DNA from: Clavibacter sp. B3I6
GTDB lineage: Bacteria; Actinomycetota; Actinomycetes; Actinomycetales; Microbacteriaceae
Assembly: GCF_030816895.1 (NCBI RefSeq)
Contig: NZ_JAUSYL010000001.1
Location: forward strand, 1,178,001 to 1,242,000
DNA length: 64,000 nucleotides
Direction of reading: 5' to 3'
Part shown: positions 1 through 7,887 of the stretch, piece by piece
Numbering within the stretch: the stretch's first letter is position 1
Layout: every line of letters starts with the position of its first letter
Notes under the pieces: generated by a model
The model's database searches: none
What the model was told of the DNA's origin: nothing
The model's input: the letters and a program-made list of their open reading frames with translations, nothing else
Program-made: the position numbers and the translations under genes

Positions 1-1008
1 GCCTACCAGCCGGACGCCGTCGGCGGCGTGCTGCACCTCGCGGCCTCCGCCTTCCTCGCGGTGTACGTCGGCGTCGTGCGCGACCTCATCCAGATCGTGC
101 GCGCCGCCGGCGACGTCCTCCGCCTGGTGCTCGTGTCCTCCCTCGCCCTCGAGGTGCTGGCCGGGCTGCTCATCGACGGCCCGATCCCCTTCCTCGGCAT
201 CCGCGGGGCGCTCGATCGCCTGGGCCCGGTCCAGGGGCTGCTCGGCGAGCGGAACGCCCTCGGGATCCTCGCGCTCGTCGCCGCCGTGACCTTCGCCGTC
301 GAGCTGCTCACGCGGTCCGTGTCGCGCGGGCGCGGGGCCTTCTCGCTCGCGACGGCGCTCCTGGTGGCCTCGCTCACGCGCTCGTCGGTGATCCTCGGCA
401 CGTTCCTCGTCCTGGGCGTCGCCGCCCTCGCGATCCTCGGCCTCCGCCACCTCGCCCGCCAGGCCCGGCCGCTCGCCAACAGCGCGGTCCTCGTGCTCGC
501 GGCGGTGGCGGCCGTGCTCGTCGTGGCGTTCCGCTCCCCCGTCCTGCAGATCCTGCAGGCGCGCCCGGACTACCTGCAGCGGGTCGCCCTGTGGCGCGAG
601 ATGCTCCGCCTCATCGACCTCAACACCATCGAGGGCTGGGGGTTCGTCGGCTTCTGGCGGCGCGACGCCTACCCGTACACGGCCCTCGACCTCGTGAGCC
701 GGGGCGCGCAGGAATCGGGCCGCAACGCCTACCTCGACCTCTACCTGCAGGCCGGCCTCGTCGGCCTGGCGCTGTTCGCGGCGTTCTGCGCCCTCGCGCT
801 CGGGCGCTCCTGGGTCCTCGCGACCACCAAGCGCGGGCTCGGCCACGTGTGGACGGCCCTCGTGCTCGTCGTGCTCCTCGTCGCGTCCCTCGCCGAGAGC
901 GTCACGCTCGTGGAGTGGGGCTGGGTGCTGCTCGTCATCTGCGCGGTCAAGGCCGCCCAGGGCCGGAGCTGGCGGCACGGCCTGCCCGAGCACCGCCAGG
1001 TCGAGTGA
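1..1008 (+). CDS. Wzy-like O-antigen polymerase/ligase family membrane protein, 5'-truncated by the window
   Basis: The reading frame is open from base 1, so the true start lies upstream; 335 residues are visible. They form a run of hydrophobic segments. The stretch around residues 240-257 (SGRNAYLDLYLQAGLVGLAL) resembles the conserved C-terminal loop of Wzy_C polymerases/ligases, where a polar site is followed by a G-L-V-G-L segment. The family joins or polymerises lipid-linked glycans at the outer face of the membrane. This gene sits at the edge of a large glycan locus and is convergent with a gtrA gene 30 bp away, which fits a polymerase or ligase for the glycan made here. Exact substrate is not readable. 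Other polytopic families such as a glucan ligase remain possible because the N-terminus is not visible. Confidence 0.7.
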   Translation, partial: AYQPDAVGGVLHLAASAFLAVYVGVVRDLIQIVRAAGDVLRLVLVSSLALEVLAGLLIDGPIPFLGIRGALDRLGPVQGLLGERNALGILALVAAVTFAVELLTRSVSRGRGAFSLATALLVASLTRSSVILGTFLVLGVAALAILGLRHLARQARPLANSAVLVLAAVAAVLVVAFRSPVLQILQARPDYLQRVALWREMLRLIDLNTIEGWGFVGFWRRDAYPYTALDLVSRGAQESGRNAYLDLYLQAGLVGLALFAAFCALALGRSWVLATTKRGLGHVWTALVLVVLLVASLAESVTLVEWGWVLLVICAVKAAQGRSWRHGLPEHRQVE

Positions 1009-1015
1009 CGCGCGT

Positions 1016-1029
1016 CGGGCGATCGCCCG
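1016..1029. terminator. short GC palindrome between convergent genes
   Basis: CGGGCGATCGCCCG is a perfect palindrome (5-bp stem, 4-nt loop) placed exactly between the stop codons of the convergent Wzy-like and gtrA genes. It may act as a short bidirectional terminator. It has no T-run and is small, so this is tentative. Confidence 0.3.
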
Positions 1030-1038
1030 GCGGAGTGA

Positions 1039-1509
1039 TCAGCGCACGGCCTCGTCGCGCGGTCGACGGAACGAGAAGAACTTGTGGCCCGTGTAGGTGG
1101 CCACGGTGATCACGATGGTCACGAGCACCTGCGCCACGATCGGCTCGAGCGGCGTGGTCTCGACCACGAGCGGCAGGAGCAGCATGTTGGCGAACAGCGG
1201 CATGAGGTTCACGAGCGTGTAGCGGGAGAAGTCGGGGATCAGGTTGCCGCTGACCTTGAACACCAGCTTCCGGTGCAGCGTGAACGCGATCGGCAGCTGC
1301 ACCGCCCACGCGATGACCAGCACGAGCGGGTACGGGACCGCGTGGCCCCACAGCAGGTAGAACAGCGCGAACCAGGCGGTGCCGAGCACGGTGTTGAAGC
1401 CGCCGACGAGCAGGAACGCGACGCGCTCGTCCTTGATCAGCCGGAGGAGGAGGCCGGGAGCCGGCGCCTCCTCGCGGGGTGCCTCGACGCCGTCCGTGCC
1501 CTGCTCCAT
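1039..1509 (-). CDS. GtrA family membrane protein (copy 1)
   Basis: The product has 156 residues with four predicted membrane helices, beginning with the GtrA-type segment FLLVGGFNTVLGTAWFALFY near residues 33-52 and ending in a Y-T-G-H-K-F-F-S-F-R-R tail. GtrA proteins act with polyprenyl-phosphate sugar metabolism: some are proposed flippases, and the mycobacterial homologue is linked to arabinogalactan assembly. The ATG at 1509 is chosen because a good ribosome site (GAGGAGAG) lies just upstream on the minus strand and the hydrophobic domain starts soon after. It lies downstream of the secreted repeat protein gene with about 110 bp between them. A second GtrA at 18632-19084 shares the N-terminal R-x-x-x-DERVAFLLVGGFNT block, so these two look like recent paralogues. 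Confidence 0.9.
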   Translation of the reverse strand: MEQGTDGVEAPREEAPAPGLLLRLIKDERVAFLLVGGFNTVLGTAWFALFYLLWGHAVPYPLVLVIAWAVQLPIAFTLHRKLVFKVSGNLIPDFSRYTLVNLMPLFANMLLLPLVVETTPLEPIVAQVLVTIVITVATYTGHKFFSFRRPRDEAVR

Positions 1510-1622
1510 GTGCTCTCCTCGCCGCCCGGCGGACGCGACGGACGGCCGACGGGCCGCGCCGTGGTCGTCCGGTGCGGCCCCCACTGTATCCGTCGTCGGC
1601 TCGACGTCCGGCCCGGGGCGCC

Positions 1623-3479
1623 TCAGGCGGCCGCGCCGACCGGGATGCGCGCGAGAGCGCCGTCGCCGAGCGTGGTGATGGTCGGCGAGGCCGTCCCGGC
1701 CAGGGCGACCAGCCGCGCCCACGTGGTCACCGGACGCGCCTGCCCGCCCTGGAGGAGGAAGACCGAGGAGTCGGACGCGCTCTTGACGAACACGGATCCC
1801 TGGACCGTGCGGCCCACGGGGTCGAGCGCGCGGCACGTGGTGGGCACGAGGTCGCTGACGGGGAGGCCGGTGGATCCGGGGGCGGCCAGGGCGACGATCC
1901 CGCCCTGCGTCGCCAGGGACGTGACGCCGCCGCAGCGCACGAGCAGGGACAGGTTCTGCGCGGAGCGCGCGTACCCGTCCAGCGTCTGCTGCGGCACGAC
2001 CGCGAACGACTCGCCGAGCCCGAGCTCCCGCGTGACGGCGAAGGACGGGACCCCCGCCTTCCGGTCGAGGCCGTCGATGAGGAACACGTCGGCTCCCGCC
2101 GGCGACTTCGCCAGCGTGCCCGGCTCGAGCGCCGTGTGCCCCACCGCGTACCTGCTCCCGACGTTCGCCCGCATGGTCGCGACGAACGGCGCGGCACCCG
2201 CGTTGAGGGCGACCAGCGCGGACCAGCTCGACACCGGGTGCTTGACGCCGCCGTCGAGGAGGTACGCGGTGCCGCTGCCGGGCAGGACGAAGAAGGCGGA
2301 CATGTTCCCCGCCTGCGGGACGGCCGCCAGCTGCCTCGGATCCAGGTTCACGGCGTCGCCGCACCCGAATCCGTAGGACGCGACCAGCGCGCAGGACGTG
2401 AAGGCGTGCCGCCGATCGCCCTGCACGAGGCTGACGGTGCCGTCCGCGGGATCGCGCACGAGCTCGGACGCCGTGTTGCCCGTGGGCAGGGCGTCGAGGT
2501 ACGACCGGGCGACGGTGCTGATCCCGCCCAGCGCCGACAGCGTCCGGTACACGCCGAAGTCGGTGACCGGGTGCTTCTGCCCGCCGCTGATGAGGTAGAC
2601 GCTGTCGTCGGTGGCGGTCTTCGCGAACGCCGACACGGGTCCGTCCGACGTGCTCCCGAACCAGTCCGTGTACAGGCGCCAGAAGTTGCGGTTGCCGTAC
2701 GCGGAGCAGGAGTCGCCCGTGCCGTAGAGGTTCGCGAGCGCGGCGCCGTTGGGGCGGTACGGCGTGTAGATGTAGAGGCCCGCCGTCGCCTGGTTGCGGA
2801 TGGTCACCTGCGAGGACCCGCAGGACGCGTTGGGGTGCCAGAGGATGGTGTTGGCCCGACCCGCCTGGTAGTTCCAGCGCGTCGGCGTGGCCTGGTACAC
2901 CTTGAACTGCCGTGCCGCGTTGTAGACCTGGTTGAAGAAGCCGTAGTAGGTCGAGTCGCAGTCCGCGGTGTCCGGGCAGCCGTAGCCGGTGGCGCTGCGG
3001 AACTGGCGGGCCGACGGGGTGCTGTCCGTGACGAGGCCCTGCTCCTTCTCGAGGAGCACGAGGAGGGCCGCCTGGCTGACCCCGCACGCGCGTCCCACCC
3101 AGTAGACGATGTCGGCGGCGCTGAGCCGGGAGGCCTGGAGGCTGGAGCACCGGGTGTCCCCGGAGCGGGAGGGGGTGTCCTCGACGTAGTTCGTGAGGCA
3201 CACGTAGCCGGACGCGCATCGCGGCACCCGCGCCTGGAGGAACCCGGCGACGTCGGCACGCGACATGGCGCCGCCGTCGAAGAACTTCGCATCGCTGATG
3301 ATCATGCCCGGATCGAAGTCGGCACCGGAGGCGGCTCGGGCGGGCTCCGCCGGCCCCCCGAGAGCGCCGGCCCCGACGAGCCCCGCGCCCAGGGCCAGCG
3401 CCCAGGCGGCCAGGCAGGCGATCAGCCGCGCTCGACGGCGCGCGCGCCGGTGGTCCACCCCGTTGTCGTCCACTGACAT
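1623..3479 (-). CDS. large secreted protein: lysozyme-like N-terminal domain plus six degenerate C-terminal repeats
   Basis: The product has 618 residues. A basic N-terminus, a hydrophobic stretch (about 19-44) and an A-R-A-A-S cleavage-like site indicate Sec export. Residues 55-280 contain the block FDPGMIISDAKFF, at least eight cysteines and VLLEKEQGLV (glutamates 144 and 146). This type of domain recurs at the front of actinobacterial wall proteins and may be a lysozyme-like glycan hydrolase; that function is inferred. Residues 293-618 hold about six diverged units spaced 45-63 residues apart, with core pattern S-V-(Y/F)-L-(I/L)-x-G-G-x-K-H-P-V, starting near 293, 348, 404, 464, 509 and 572; they may bind wall glycan or form a beta-propeller. 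A weak extended -10 (TGTGAGAAT on the minus strand near 3511) and GAGGGG just before ATG 3479 precede it. It follows the galactan genes on the same strand, suggesting a wall-associated role. Confidence 0.8.
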   Translation of the reverse strand: MSVDDNGVDHRRARRRARLIACLAAWALALGAGLVGAGALGGPAEPARAASGADFDPGMIISDAKFFDGGAMSRADVAGFLQARVPRCASGYVCLTNYVEDTPSRSGDTRCSSLQASRLSAADIVYWVGRACGVSQAALLVLLEKEQGLVTDSTPSARQFRSATGYGCPDTADCDSTYYGFFNQVYNAARQFKVYQATPTRWNYQAGRANTILWHPNASCGSSQVTIRNQATAGLYIYTPYRPNGAALANLYGTGDSCSAYGNRNFWRLYTDWFGSTSDGPVSAFAKTATDDSVYLISGGQKHPVTDFGVYRTLSALGGISTVARSYLDALPTGNTASELVRDPADGTVSLVQGDRRHAFTSCALVASYGFGCGDAVNLDPRQLAAVPQAGNMSAFFVLPGSGTAYLLDGGVKHPVSSWSALVALNAGAAPFVATMRANVGSRYAVGHTALEPGTLAKSPAGADVFLIDGLDRKAGVPSFAVTRELGLGESFAVVPQQTLDGYARSAQNLSLLVRCGGVTSLATQGGIVALAAPGSTGLPVSDLVPTTCRALDPVGRTVQGSVFVKSASDSSVFLLQGGQARPVTTWARLVALAGTASPTITTLGDGALARIPVGAAA

Positions 3480-3543
3480 CCCCTCGCGTACTGCCGTGTG
3501 CTGCGATTCTCACACACGGGAGACGCCGGACGGACACCGGGAG

Positions 3544-3582
3544 GTGCCGGCCGCCGGCACGGGACCCCGGCGGGGCCCCGTG
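3544..3582 (-). terminator. GC-rich hairpin after the galactofuranose operon
   Basis: Two adjacent stems, GTGCCGG/CCGGCAC (3544-3560) and CACGGG/CCCGTG with an inner CCCC/GGGG (3558-3582), lie just past the stop codon of the GlfT2-like gene. They can end minus-strand transcription before the secreted protein gene. No T-run is present, as is usual in high-GC actinobacteria. Confidence 0.5.
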
Positions 3583-3597
3583 CCGATCCGGCGGTGG

Positions 3598-5616
3598 CTA
3601 GCGCTTCGTCCGCTTCCCCTCGGGCTGGTCGACGCCGAACGTCCGCGCCCAGGCCTCGGGGCTGGTGATCGTGGGCAGCGCCGCGCGGTACGCCGCCTTG
3701 AGCTGCGGCCACCTGCTCAGGATGCGCCAGCGGAGCACGACGCTCGTCCACAGCATGCGCCGGAACATCGCGGGATCCCGCCGGTGCAGGAGCGCGGCGG
3801 AGCCCTCCGCGTTGGACACGAGCACGCTGTCGAACTCGGGCACCACCCACCACCTGGCGTCCTCGAACGCGAGGTGGGCCTCGGGTGCGCGGCTGGCGGA
3901 CGCGCTCAACGGGGAGAGCGCGTGACGCGCCACCGTCCGCGCGAGCCAGGCGAGCCGGACGATGCCCGCGGGCGCCGCGCTGCTGACCCGCCCGTGCGGC
4001 TTCTCGGGTGCCACGATCTCGGGGAGCGCGGCGCGGTCCCGGATGGGCACCCCGTCGCTGAAGCCCTGCGCGAGCTCGCGGGTGCGGGCGAGGCGCGTGA
4101 CCATGTCCTGGTGCAGGCCGCGCGGCCCGCGGAGGATGTTCCGGTACGCCTCGTGCCGCGCGGCGAGCGCGAAGTACTGCATCGAGACGAGGTGCCGGAC
4201 GTCCGTGGCGAGGTTGGCCGTGAGGAACCGGCCGCCGCGCTCGTACGGGGAGTGCAGCAGCGCCGCGATGAGGCGGTTGCGCGCGTGGAAGAAGGCCTGC
4301 CAGTCCTGCGAGTCGTCCTTGTCGACCCACGAGACGTGCCAGACGGCGGCGCCCGGGAGGGTGACGGTCGGCACGCCGACCTCCTTGGCGCGGAGCGCGT
4401 ACTCCGCGTCGTCCCACTTGATGAAGACGGGCAGCGAGAGCCCGATCTCCTTGATGGTGGAGACGGGGATGAGGCACATCCACCAGCCGTTGTACTCGGC
4501 GTCGACGCGGCGGTGCATCCACCGGGTCTGGCGGAGGTTGGACGCGCTGAAGTCGTGGCGGGTCGGCGTGACGGGACCCCACATGAAGTTCCACATGTCG
4601 AAGCCCTCGGCGTACGCGTGGAGCTTGCTCTTGTCGTACATGTCGAACATGTGGCCGCCGACGATCGTGGGCGTGCGCGCGTAGTCCGCGAACTTCACCG
4701 CGCGGCGGATGCTCTCGGGCTCGAGCGTGATGTCGTCGTCCATGACGAGGACGTAGTCGCTCGCGCCCTCCTTGAGCGTCTCGTACATGCCGCGGGAGAA
4801 GCCGCCGGACCCGCCCAGGTTCGCCTGGTCGATGACCCGCAGCTTGTCGCCGAGCAGCTCCTGCGCACGGGGGAAGGCCGGCTGGTCCGCGACCTTCTGC
4901 GTTCCCTGGTCGGTGACGTAGACGTGGTCGAGGAGCGCCGCGACGTCGGGCTTCCCGCCGATGTCGGTGAGGAGCTTCACGCAGTACTCGGCGCGGTTGA
5001 GCGTCGTGATGGCGATGCTGACCGAGCCGGTGGCGCCCGATGTGGGCGCGGAGCCCGCGGGCGCGTACCAGCCGGCCTCGACGAGCGCGAAGTCGGCCTC
5101 CTCGCCCATGAGGTCGAACCAGTACCAGCCGCCGTCGGCGAAGTAGGTGAAGGGGAGCTCGAAACGCGAGGTGGCGGATCCGGAGACGGCGGCGCCGTCG
5201 ACCTTCTGGATGACGCCGCGCGCGTTGGAGCGGTACACGATGACCTGGCCCTCGCCGCTGGTCTCGACCTCGAGCACGACGCCGTCGAGCGTGGTGCTCG
5301 CCCGCCAGTAGGAGGCGGGGAACGCGTTGAAGTACGTGCCGAACGAGACCTTGCGGCGGTGGGGCACCTGGAAGCCGCGGTCGCCCCGGATGGCGCTGAT
5401 GATGCCCATGTCGCTGAGCCGCACGACCGCGTTGTGCGTGTCCGAGTCGACGACGCGCAGCGGCGAGCGGCGGCGCTTCTCGGGAGCGACGGGGATGCTC
5501 GTCCAGTAGTCGGCGTCCACGTAGAGCGGGACGATGTCCGGGTCGTGCTCGGACGGCAGGATGACGCGCTGGATGAGGTCGAGCTCGGCGGGAGCGCCCG
5601 CGAGGTCGGCGGCCAT
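3598..5616 (-). CDS. glfT2: galactofuranosyltransferase, GlfT2 type (GT2 family)
   Basis: The 672-residue product matches the architecture of mycobacterial GlfT2 (about 637 residues). An N-terminal beta-rich domain (1-195) precedes a GT-A domain starting SVSIAITTLNRAEYCV at 198. It carries NLGGSGGF (266-273), the metal-binding DDD at 293-295, YNGWWMCLIP (375-384), KWDDAEYALR (400-409) and a later LPGAAVWHVSW histidine block, then a helical C-terminus with D-A-R-W-W-V-V-P. GlfT2 adds galactofuranose units from UDP-Galf to a lipid-linked galactan on the cytoplasmic side. The upstream gene is glf, which supplies UDP-Galf, and the two overlap by one base (TGATG), so they are translationally coupled. 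I recognise the family with high confidence; the acceptor polymer in this organism is unknown. Confidence 0.92.
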   Translation of the reverse strand: MAADLAGAPAELDLIQRVILPSEHDPDIVPLYVDADYWTSIPVAPEKRRRSPLRVVDSDTHNAVVRLSDMGIISAIRGDRGFQVPHRRKVSFGTYFNAFPASYWRASTTLDGVVLEVETSGEGQVIVYRSNARGVIQKVDGAAVSGSATSRFELPFTYFADGGWYWFDLMGEEADFALVEAGWYAPAGSAPTSGATGSVSIAITTLNRAEYCVKLLTDIGGKPDVAALLDHVYVTDQGTQKVADQPAFPRAQELLGDKLRVIDQANLGGSGGFSRGMYETLKEGASDYVLVMDDDITLEPESIRRAVKFADYARTPTIVGGHMFDMYDKSKLHAYAEGFDMWNFMWGPVTPTRHDFSASNLRQTRWMHRRVDAEYNGWWMCLIPVSTIKEIGLSLPVFIKWDDAEYALRAKEVGVPTVTLPGAAVWHVSWVDKDDSQDWQAFFHARNRLIAALLHSPYERGGRFLTANLATDVRHLVSMQYFALAARHEAYRNILRGPRGLHQDMVTRLARTRELAQGFSDGVPIRDRAALPEIVAPEKPHGRVSSAAPAGIVRLAWLARTVARHALSPLSASASRAPEAHLAFEDARWWVVPEFDSVLVSNAEGSAALLHRRDPAMFRRMLWTSVVLRWRILSRWPQLKAAYRAALPTITSPEAWARTFGVDQPEGKRTKR

Positions 5617-6779
5617 CAGGAGGCGTCCTTCGCGAGGACGGGCTTCAGCTTGTTCTCGTACATCGAGAGGGCCGCTCCGATCGCCATGTGCATGTCGAGG
5701 TACTGGTACGTGCCGAGGCGGCCGCCGAAGAAGACGCCCTCCTCCTGCTTCGCCAGCTCGCGGTACTTGAGCAGGCCCTCCCGGTCGGCCGCCGTGTTGA
5801 CGGGGTAGTACGGCTCGTCGTCGCCCTCGGCGAAGCGCGAGTACTCGCGCATGATCACCGTCTTGTCGGCCGGGGCGTCGCGCTCCGGGTGGAAGTGGCG
5901 GAACTCGTGGATGCGCGTGTACGGCACGTCCGAGTCGGCGTAGTTCATGACGGGCGTGCCCTGGAAGTCGCCGACCGGGAGCACCTCGCGCTCGAAGTCG
6001 AGCGTGCGCCAGGAGAGGGCGCCCTCCGAGTAGCCGAAGTAGCGGTCGATGGCGCCCGTGTAGACGACGGGCACCGTGCCGACGACCGAGGCCCGGTTGA
6101 CCTCCTGGGTCTCGTCGAAGAAGTCGGTCTCGAGGCGGACCTCGATGTTCGGGTGGTCGGCCATGCGCTCGAGCCACGCCGTGTAGCCCTGGACCGGCAG
6201 GCCCTCGTGGGTGTCGTTGAAGTAGCGGTTGTCGTACGTGTAGCGCACGGGGAGGCGGCTGATGACCTCGGCCGGCAGGTCCGTGGGATCCGTCTGCCAC
6301 TGCTTCGCGGTGTAGTCGCGGATGAACGCCTCGTAGAGCGGGCGCCCGATGAGGGAGACGCCCTTCTCCTCGAGGTTCCGCGCCTCGCCGGCGTCGAGCT
6401 CGGAGGCCTGCTCGGCGATGAGGTCGCGCGCCGCCTGCGGGCCGTGCGCCGAGCGGAAGAACTGGTTGATCGTGCCGAGGTTGATCGGCAGCGGGAAGAC
6501 CTCCCCGCGGTGCTCGGTGTAGACGCGGTGCACGTAGGGCGTGAAGTCCGTGAAGCGGTTGACGTACTCCCACACCGTCTCGTTGGAGGTGTGGAAGAGG
6601 TGGGCCCCGTAGCGGTGCACCTCGATGCCGGTCTCCGGGTCCTTCTCGCTGTACGCGTTGCCGCCGATGTGGTCGCGGCGATCGATGACGAGGACCTTGA
6701 GACCCAGCTCCTCGGCGACGCGCTCCGCGATCGTGAGTCCGAAGAAACCGGATCCGACCACTACGAGATCAGGGCTCAT
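5616..6779 (-). CDS. glf: UDP-galactopyranose mutase
   Basis: The 387-residue product is a typical Glf flavoprotein. It starts LVVVGSGFFGLTIAERVA (FAD-binding GxGxxG type), with DRRDHIGGNAY, then RYGAHLFHTSN and VHRVYTEHRGEVFPLPINL, which line the substrate and flavin pocket. It interconverts UDP-galactopyranose and UDP-galactofuranose in the cytoplasm. ATG 6779 is preferred because AAAGGA lies about 8 bp upstream and the FAD motif begins within a few residues; an in-frame start 54 bp further upstream would add a non-conserved leader. The gene is followed with a one-base overlap by the GlfT2-like transferase, its expected consumer. Confidence 0.96.
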   Translation of the reverse strand: MSPDLVVVGSGFFGLTIAERVAEELGLKVLVIDRRDHIGGNAYSEKDPETGIEVHRYGAHLFHTSNETVWEYVNRFTDFTPYVHRVYTEHRGEVFPLPINLGTINQFFRSAHGPQAARDLIAEQASELDAGEARNLEEKGVSLIGRPLYEAFIRDYTAKQWQTDPTDLPAEVISRLPVRYTYDNRYFNDTHEGLPVQGYTAWLERMADHPNIEVRLETDFFDETQEVNRASVVGTVPVVYTGAIDRYFGYSEGALSWRTLDFEREVLPVGDFQGTPVMNYADSDVPYTRIHEFRHFHPERDAPADKTVIMREYSRFAEGDDEPYYPVNTAADREGLLKYRELAKQEEGVFFGGRLGTYQYLDMHMAIGAALSMYENKLKPVLAKDAS

Positions 6780-6832
6780 GGCACATTCCTTTGCTGGGGT
6801 GGCGCCCGACGGGCGCTCGAGGGGACTGGTCA

Positions 6833-6838
6833 AGGGTA
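6833..6838 (-). promoter_or_regulatory. candidate -10 box of glf-glfT2
   Basis: TACCCT on the minus strand would give a leader of about 45 nt before the glf ATG. The -35 region would fall in the end of the upstream GT2 gene. No clear -35 is visible, and transcription could also read through from the gene upstream. Confidence 0.35.
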
Positions 6839-6845
6839 ACGGGGA

Positions 6846-7694
6846 TCAGGCGCGGGCCCGCTGGACCGTCCGGTCGCGCGTGATGAGGCGGCGGTACAGC
6901 CCGCGGCGCACGGCCTCGGGGATGAGGCGGTAGCTGCCGCGCACCAGGACGTTGCGCAGCGCCTGCGAGAGGGACGTGAACCGGCGACGGCGGAACTCCC
7001 GCTGGAGGCGGAGCTCGGCGCGCAGCTGGGCGACGCCGCCGCGCCGGGCGTAGGCGCCCGCGCTGACGCGGTACATGACGAGCGGGTCCGGGAGGTTCTC
7101 CACGCGCGCGCCCGACTGGATCATGCGGGCGAAGAGGTAGTAGTCCTCCATCAGGCCGAGCGGGAGGTAGCCGCCCGCGCGCTTCACCGCCGCGCGCCGG
7201 TACACGACGGTGGGGTGGTTGAAGGGGTCGTGGAAGCGCGCGTAGCGCGAGATGGCGTCGGCGCCGACGGGCGGGGTGCGGCGGCCGGCGATGGTCCCCA
7301 CGTCGTCCGCGAACTCGTACATGCCGGTGCCCACCAGGTCGAGGCCGCCGGAGATGAGCGCCAGCTGGCGGGCGAAGCGCTCGGGGAGGCTGATGTCGTC
7401 GGCGTCCATCCGCGCGACGACGTCGTGCGCGCAGGCCTCGAGGCCGCGCTCGAGGGCGTAGGCGAGGCCCATGTTGCGCTCCAGCTCGACCGTGACGACG
7501 GGGACGGGCGACGCCTCGGCGAGCTCCGCCATGGTGCGGGCGAGGTCCGCCGACACCGGTCCGTCGCGCACGACGACGACCTCGTCCGGCCGGAGGGTCT
7601 GGTCGTCCACGCTGCTGCGGAACGCCCGGCGGAGGAACTCGGGGCGGTCGCCGCGGTAGACGGGCAGGAGGAGGGAGAAGGGCTCGACGGGCAT
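6846..7694 (-). CDS. glycosyltransferase family 2
   Basis: The 282-residue product begins FSLLLPVYRGDRPEFLRRAF and carries MDADDISLPERF, the DxD motif in the form seen in GT2 enzymes such as capsule and O-antigen transferases. Sugar and acceptor cannot be read. ATG 7694 has a strong AGGAGGG site 6-7 bp upstream, which decides the start. It is transcribed toward glf and glfT2 with a 66-bp gap, so it may belong to the same unit, and diverges from the membrane protein gene at 7888. There is no membrane helix, so it likely acts on a lipid-linked acceptor at the cytoplasmic face. Confidence 0.88.
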   Translation of the reverse strand: MPVEPFSLLLPVYRGDRPEFLRRAFRSSVDDQTLRPDEVVVVRDGPVSADLARTMAELAEASPVPVVTVELERNMGLAYALERGLEACAHDVVARMDADDISLPERFARQLALISGGLDLVGTGMYEFADDVGTIAGRRTPPVGADAISRYARFHDPFNHPTVVYRRAAVKRAGGYLPLGLMEDYYLFARMIQSGARVENLPDPLVMYRVSAGAYARRGGVAQLRAELRLQREFRRRRFTSLSQALRNVLVRGSYRLIPEAVRRGLYRRLITRDRTVQRARA

Positions 7695-7777
7695 GCGCGT
7701 CCCTCCTGCTGCATGGGCAGCGTCGCGTGTGACGGTGGCCGGACGCGACCGAGCTGGGATCGGGCGTCGAGCGGCCC

Positions 7778-7783
7778 AGTGTA
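7778..7783 (-). promoter_or_regulatory. candidate -10 box for the GT2-glf-glfT2 unit
   Basis: TACACT on the minus strand lies in the divergent intergenic region and would give a leader of about 75 nt to ATG 7694. The -35 is not clear. Confidence 0.45.
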
Positions 7784-7873
7784 CCCGCCGGTCGTGCGGC
7801 GGCCGCCGTGGCGCGCGGGCGCCGCCGCCCGGACCGGACGGCCGCCTGCCCCGGGGAGCCCGCTCGCCGCTGG

Positions 7874-7879
7874 TAGCAT
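7874..7879 (+). promoter_or_regulatory. -10 box for a probable leaderless transcript
   Basis: TAGCAT lies 8 nt upstream of the GTG at 7888, placing the expected transcription start at or next to the start codon. No ribosome site precedes this GTG. Confidence 0.55.
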
Positions 7880-7887
7880 CGGCCCCC

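Noticed and set aside
1039..3537. An 832-codon open frame on the minus strand spanning gtrA and the secreted protein gene
   Set aside because: Only its last 156 codons encode a real protein (GtrA, with its own ribosome site at 1509). The rest is an Arg/Pro-rich out-of-frame shadow of the secreted protein.
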